Of a stretch of 8,283 bases of DNA, positions 6,981 through 8,283 are shown in pieces (the stretch's first letter is position 1; each line of letters begins with the position of its first letter). Made by a program: the position numbers and the translations under genes. The stretch spans positions 1 through 8,283 of the forward strand of contig DRLE01000276.1 of the NCBI GenBank assembly GCA_011051475.1, read 5' to 3'. Under the pieces are notes generated by a model that saw only the letters and a list, made by a program, of their open reading frames with translations, was not told the DNA's origin and did no database searches. The stretch is from Gammaproteobacteria bacterium. Its GTDB lineage: Bacteria > Pseudomonadota > Gammaproteobacteria > SZUA-229.

Positions 6981-7100
6981 TTTTCACCACAGAGGACACA
7001 GAGGTACACAGAGAAAAGCTTTTGTTTGTTTCTTTTTACCGCGCCGGCGGCGCTGTAAAAAAATAAAACTCTGTGACCTCTGTGCCCTCTGTGGTGAAAA
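6981..7100. repeat. CACAGAGG-family inverted repeat with nested GC hairpin
   Basis: The left arm 6981-7013 and right arm 7069-7100 are inverted copies differing by one substitution and a one-base indel over about 32 bp; each carries CACAGAG units at 8-9 bp steps. The 55-bp spacer contains a second hairpin: TTTTTAC (7033-7039) with GTAAAAA (7055-7061), and GCGCC (7041-7045) with GGCGC (7049-7053) around a GGC loop. The element starts 6 bp after the GGDEF-EAL stop codon. I recognise it as a widespread bacterial intergenic repeat whose translations (HHRGHRGTQ, LCDLCALCGE) pollute protein databases. No transposase is nearby. Confidence 0.9.
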
Positions 7101-7109
7101 AAAAACAAA

Positions 7110-7141
7110 AAAAGCCCACCCCCTTTCGGAGATGGGCTTTT
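7110..7141. terminator. Bidirectional intrinsic terminator between the GGDEF-EAL gene and clpB
   Basis: AAAAGCCCA (7110-7118) pairs with TGGGCTTTT (7133-7141), a 9-bp stem with a 14-base loop that may close further as CC-TTTC-GG. On minus, downstream of clpB (stop at 7161), the stem is followed by a long T-rich run interrupted by one G, an excellent terminator. On plus it is followed by TTTTATAT, so it can also end the GGDEF-EAL transcript. Confidence 0.85.
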
Positions 7142-7160
7142 ATATCCGCCGACTGCCGGC

Positions 7161-8283
7161 TTAGCTGGCTTCGGCCTGCACGTGCTGCGCCGGTTCGAAC
7201 ACCAGCTCGCCGTCGCGGGCCGAGATGCGGATGACATCGCCCGGCATATAATCGCCGCGCAGTATCATCTGGGCCAGCGGGTTCTCCAGATATTGCTGGA
7301 TGGCCCGTTTCAGCGGCCTTGCGCCGTAGACCGGATCGAAGCCGGCCTCGCCGAGCACATCGATGGCCTCGTCGGTAACCTCGAAACCATAATCCTGCTC
7401 CTTCAGACGCTCTTCCAGATGCCGCAGCTGGATCTTGCAGATATCGCGGATCTGCTCTCTGGCCAGCGGCTTGAACACCACGGTCTCGTCAACACGGTTG
7501 ATGAACTCCGGGCGGAAATGCTGTGACACAATTTCCATCACCAGGGCTTTCATCGCGTTGTAGTCGCTCTTGTCCGCGATCTCCTGGATCTGCTGGGATC
7601 CCAGGTTGGAGGTCATAATAATGACCGTATTCCTGAAGTCCACAGTGCGACCCTGGCTGTCGGTCAGGCGACCGTCATCGAGCACCTGCAACAGGATATT
7701 GAACACATCCGGGTGCGCCTTCACGATCTCATCGAGCAGGATGACCGAATACGGTTTACGCCGCACGGCCTCGGTGAGATAACCGCCTTCCTCGTAGCCA
7801 ACATAGCCCGGGGGCGCGCCGACCAGACGGGACACCGCGTGTTTCTCCATGTATTCGGACATGTCGATACGGATCATGGCATCCTCGGTGTCGAACATAA
7901 AGCGCGCCAGCGCCTTGGTCAGCTCGGTCTTACCGACACCGGTGGGACCGAAGAACATAAAGGAACCATTGGGCCGGCTCGGGTCGGACAGGCCGGCACG
8001 TGAACGCCGGATGGCATTCGCCACCGCGGTCACCGCTTCACTCTGGCCAACTACCTGCGCACTGAGTTCTTCTTCCATGCGCAGCAGTTTTTCCTGCTCG
8101 CCTTCAAGCATCTTGCTCACCGGAATACCGGTCCAGCGGGAAACGATTTCGGCAATCTCCTCGTTGGTGACGGTATTACGCAGCAGCTGGGTCTTGTGGT
8201 CGCGCGCCAGTTCGGCCTCGGCCGCCTGTGCGATCTGTGCTTCCAGCTCGGGAATCTTGCCGTACTGCAGCTCGGACATGCGC
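7161..8283 (-). CDS. clpB: ClpB disaggregase, C-terminal part (end of middle domain and second AAA+ module); 5' end outside window
   Basis: The reading frame enters at the right edge and ends at TAA 7161-7163; the Met at 8279 is internal, matching the R-M-S-E-L-Q-Y-G-K segment near the end of the ClpB middle domain. ClpB is a hexameric ATP-driven disaggregase that works with DnaK in the cytoplasm. Numbering from that Met: Walker A GPTGVGKT (111-118), pore loop GYVG (158-161), Walker B VILLDE (179-184), sensor 1 TSN (223-225), arginine finger in FINRVDE (Arg262), sensor 2 GARPLKR (319-325). The residue two after the Walker B Glu is Val186 (DEIVKAHP); ClpA/ClpB/ClpC proteins nearly always have Glu there. 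The C terminus extends about 20 residues beyond the E. coli end with an Ala/Glu-rich tail. Gene and promoter lie to the right; heat-shock control is expected from the family but not visible here. Convergent with the GGDEF-EAL gene. Confidence 0.97.
   Translation of the reverse strand, partial: RMSELQYGKIPELEAQIAQAAEAELARDHKTQLLRNTVTNEEIAEIVSRWTGIPVSKMLEGEQEKLLRMEEELSAQVVGQSEAVTAVANAIRRSRAGLSDPSRPNGSFMFFGPTGVGKTELTKALARFMFDTEDAMIRIDMSEYMEKHAVSRLVGAPPGYVGYEEGGYLTEAVRRKPYSVILLDEIVKAHPDVFNILLQVLDDGRLTDSQGRTVDFRNTVIIMTSNLGSQQIQEIADKSDYNAMKALVMEIVSQHFRPEFINRVDETVVFKPLAREQIRDICKIQLRHLEERLKEQDYGFEVTDEAIDVLGEAGFDPVYGARPLKRAIQQYLENPLAQMILRGDYMPGDVIRISARDGELVFEPAQHVQAEAS

Noticed and set aside
6862..7237. 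Open frames on both strands across the GGDEF-EAL/clpB junction
   Set aside because: The HHRGHRG and LCALCGE peptides come from the CACAGAGG inverted repeat; both frames otherwise overlap real genes out of frame.

Overview
This 8.3 kb window looks like chromosomal core sequence from a gammaproteobacterium. The protein sequences (AspRS, NadA, ClpB, a YbbO-like SDR, a GGDEF-EAL hybrid) are all of proteobacterial type and most resemble gammaproteobacterial homologues as I remember them. The base composition is moderately GC-rich by eye; it was not computed. Genus and order cannot be fixed from the sequence alone.

Layout. Positions 1-3775 carry a minus-strand run, read right to left: an FmdB-type zinc-ribbon protein, aspS, nadA, and the N-terminal part of an alpha/beta hydrolase cut by the window edge. 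The last three genes are separated by only 20 bp each and look like one operon. A good sigma70-like promoter lies upstream of the zinc-ribbon gene. From about 3980 the coding strand switches: a YbbO-like short-chain dehydrogenase/reductase, then a membrane-anchored GGDEF-EAL regulator, both on plus. From 7161 to the right edge the C-terminal part of clpB runs on minus, convergent with the GGDEF-EAL gene, with a shared bidirectional terminator between them.

What stands out lies mostly between the genes. Nearly every intergenic gap holds a different repeat: an AAGTTNN heptad tract and a 77-bp inverted repeat of the ATTGCGAGCG...AAGCAATC type between the zinc-ribbon gene and aspS; a large inverted repeat built of AGTGAAT/ATTCACT heptads around a hairpin, ending 5 bp before the SDR start codon; three GAAATT boxes spaced 34-35 bp apart before the GGDEF-EAL gene; and a 120-bp inverted repeat of the CACAGAGG type directly after that gene's stop codon. 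These are repeat classes I recognise as widespread intergenic repeats, but their density here and their positions at 3' ends and start codons merit attention.

Functionally the genes are housekeeping (translation, NAD synthesis, protein disaggregation) plus one cyclic-di-GMP regulator. Protein-level oddities: the GGDEF-EAL protein has an intact diguanylate cyclase site with an I-site but a damaged EAL active site (A-K-H-V-E where A-E-x-V-E is expected); ClpB has Val in place of a conserved Glu just after the Walker B Asp-Glu of its second AAA+ domain; AspRS carries the His typical of non-discriminating enzymes. I found no defence system, CRISPR array, tRNA/rRNA, integrase or transposase gene, and no obviously undescribed multigene system.
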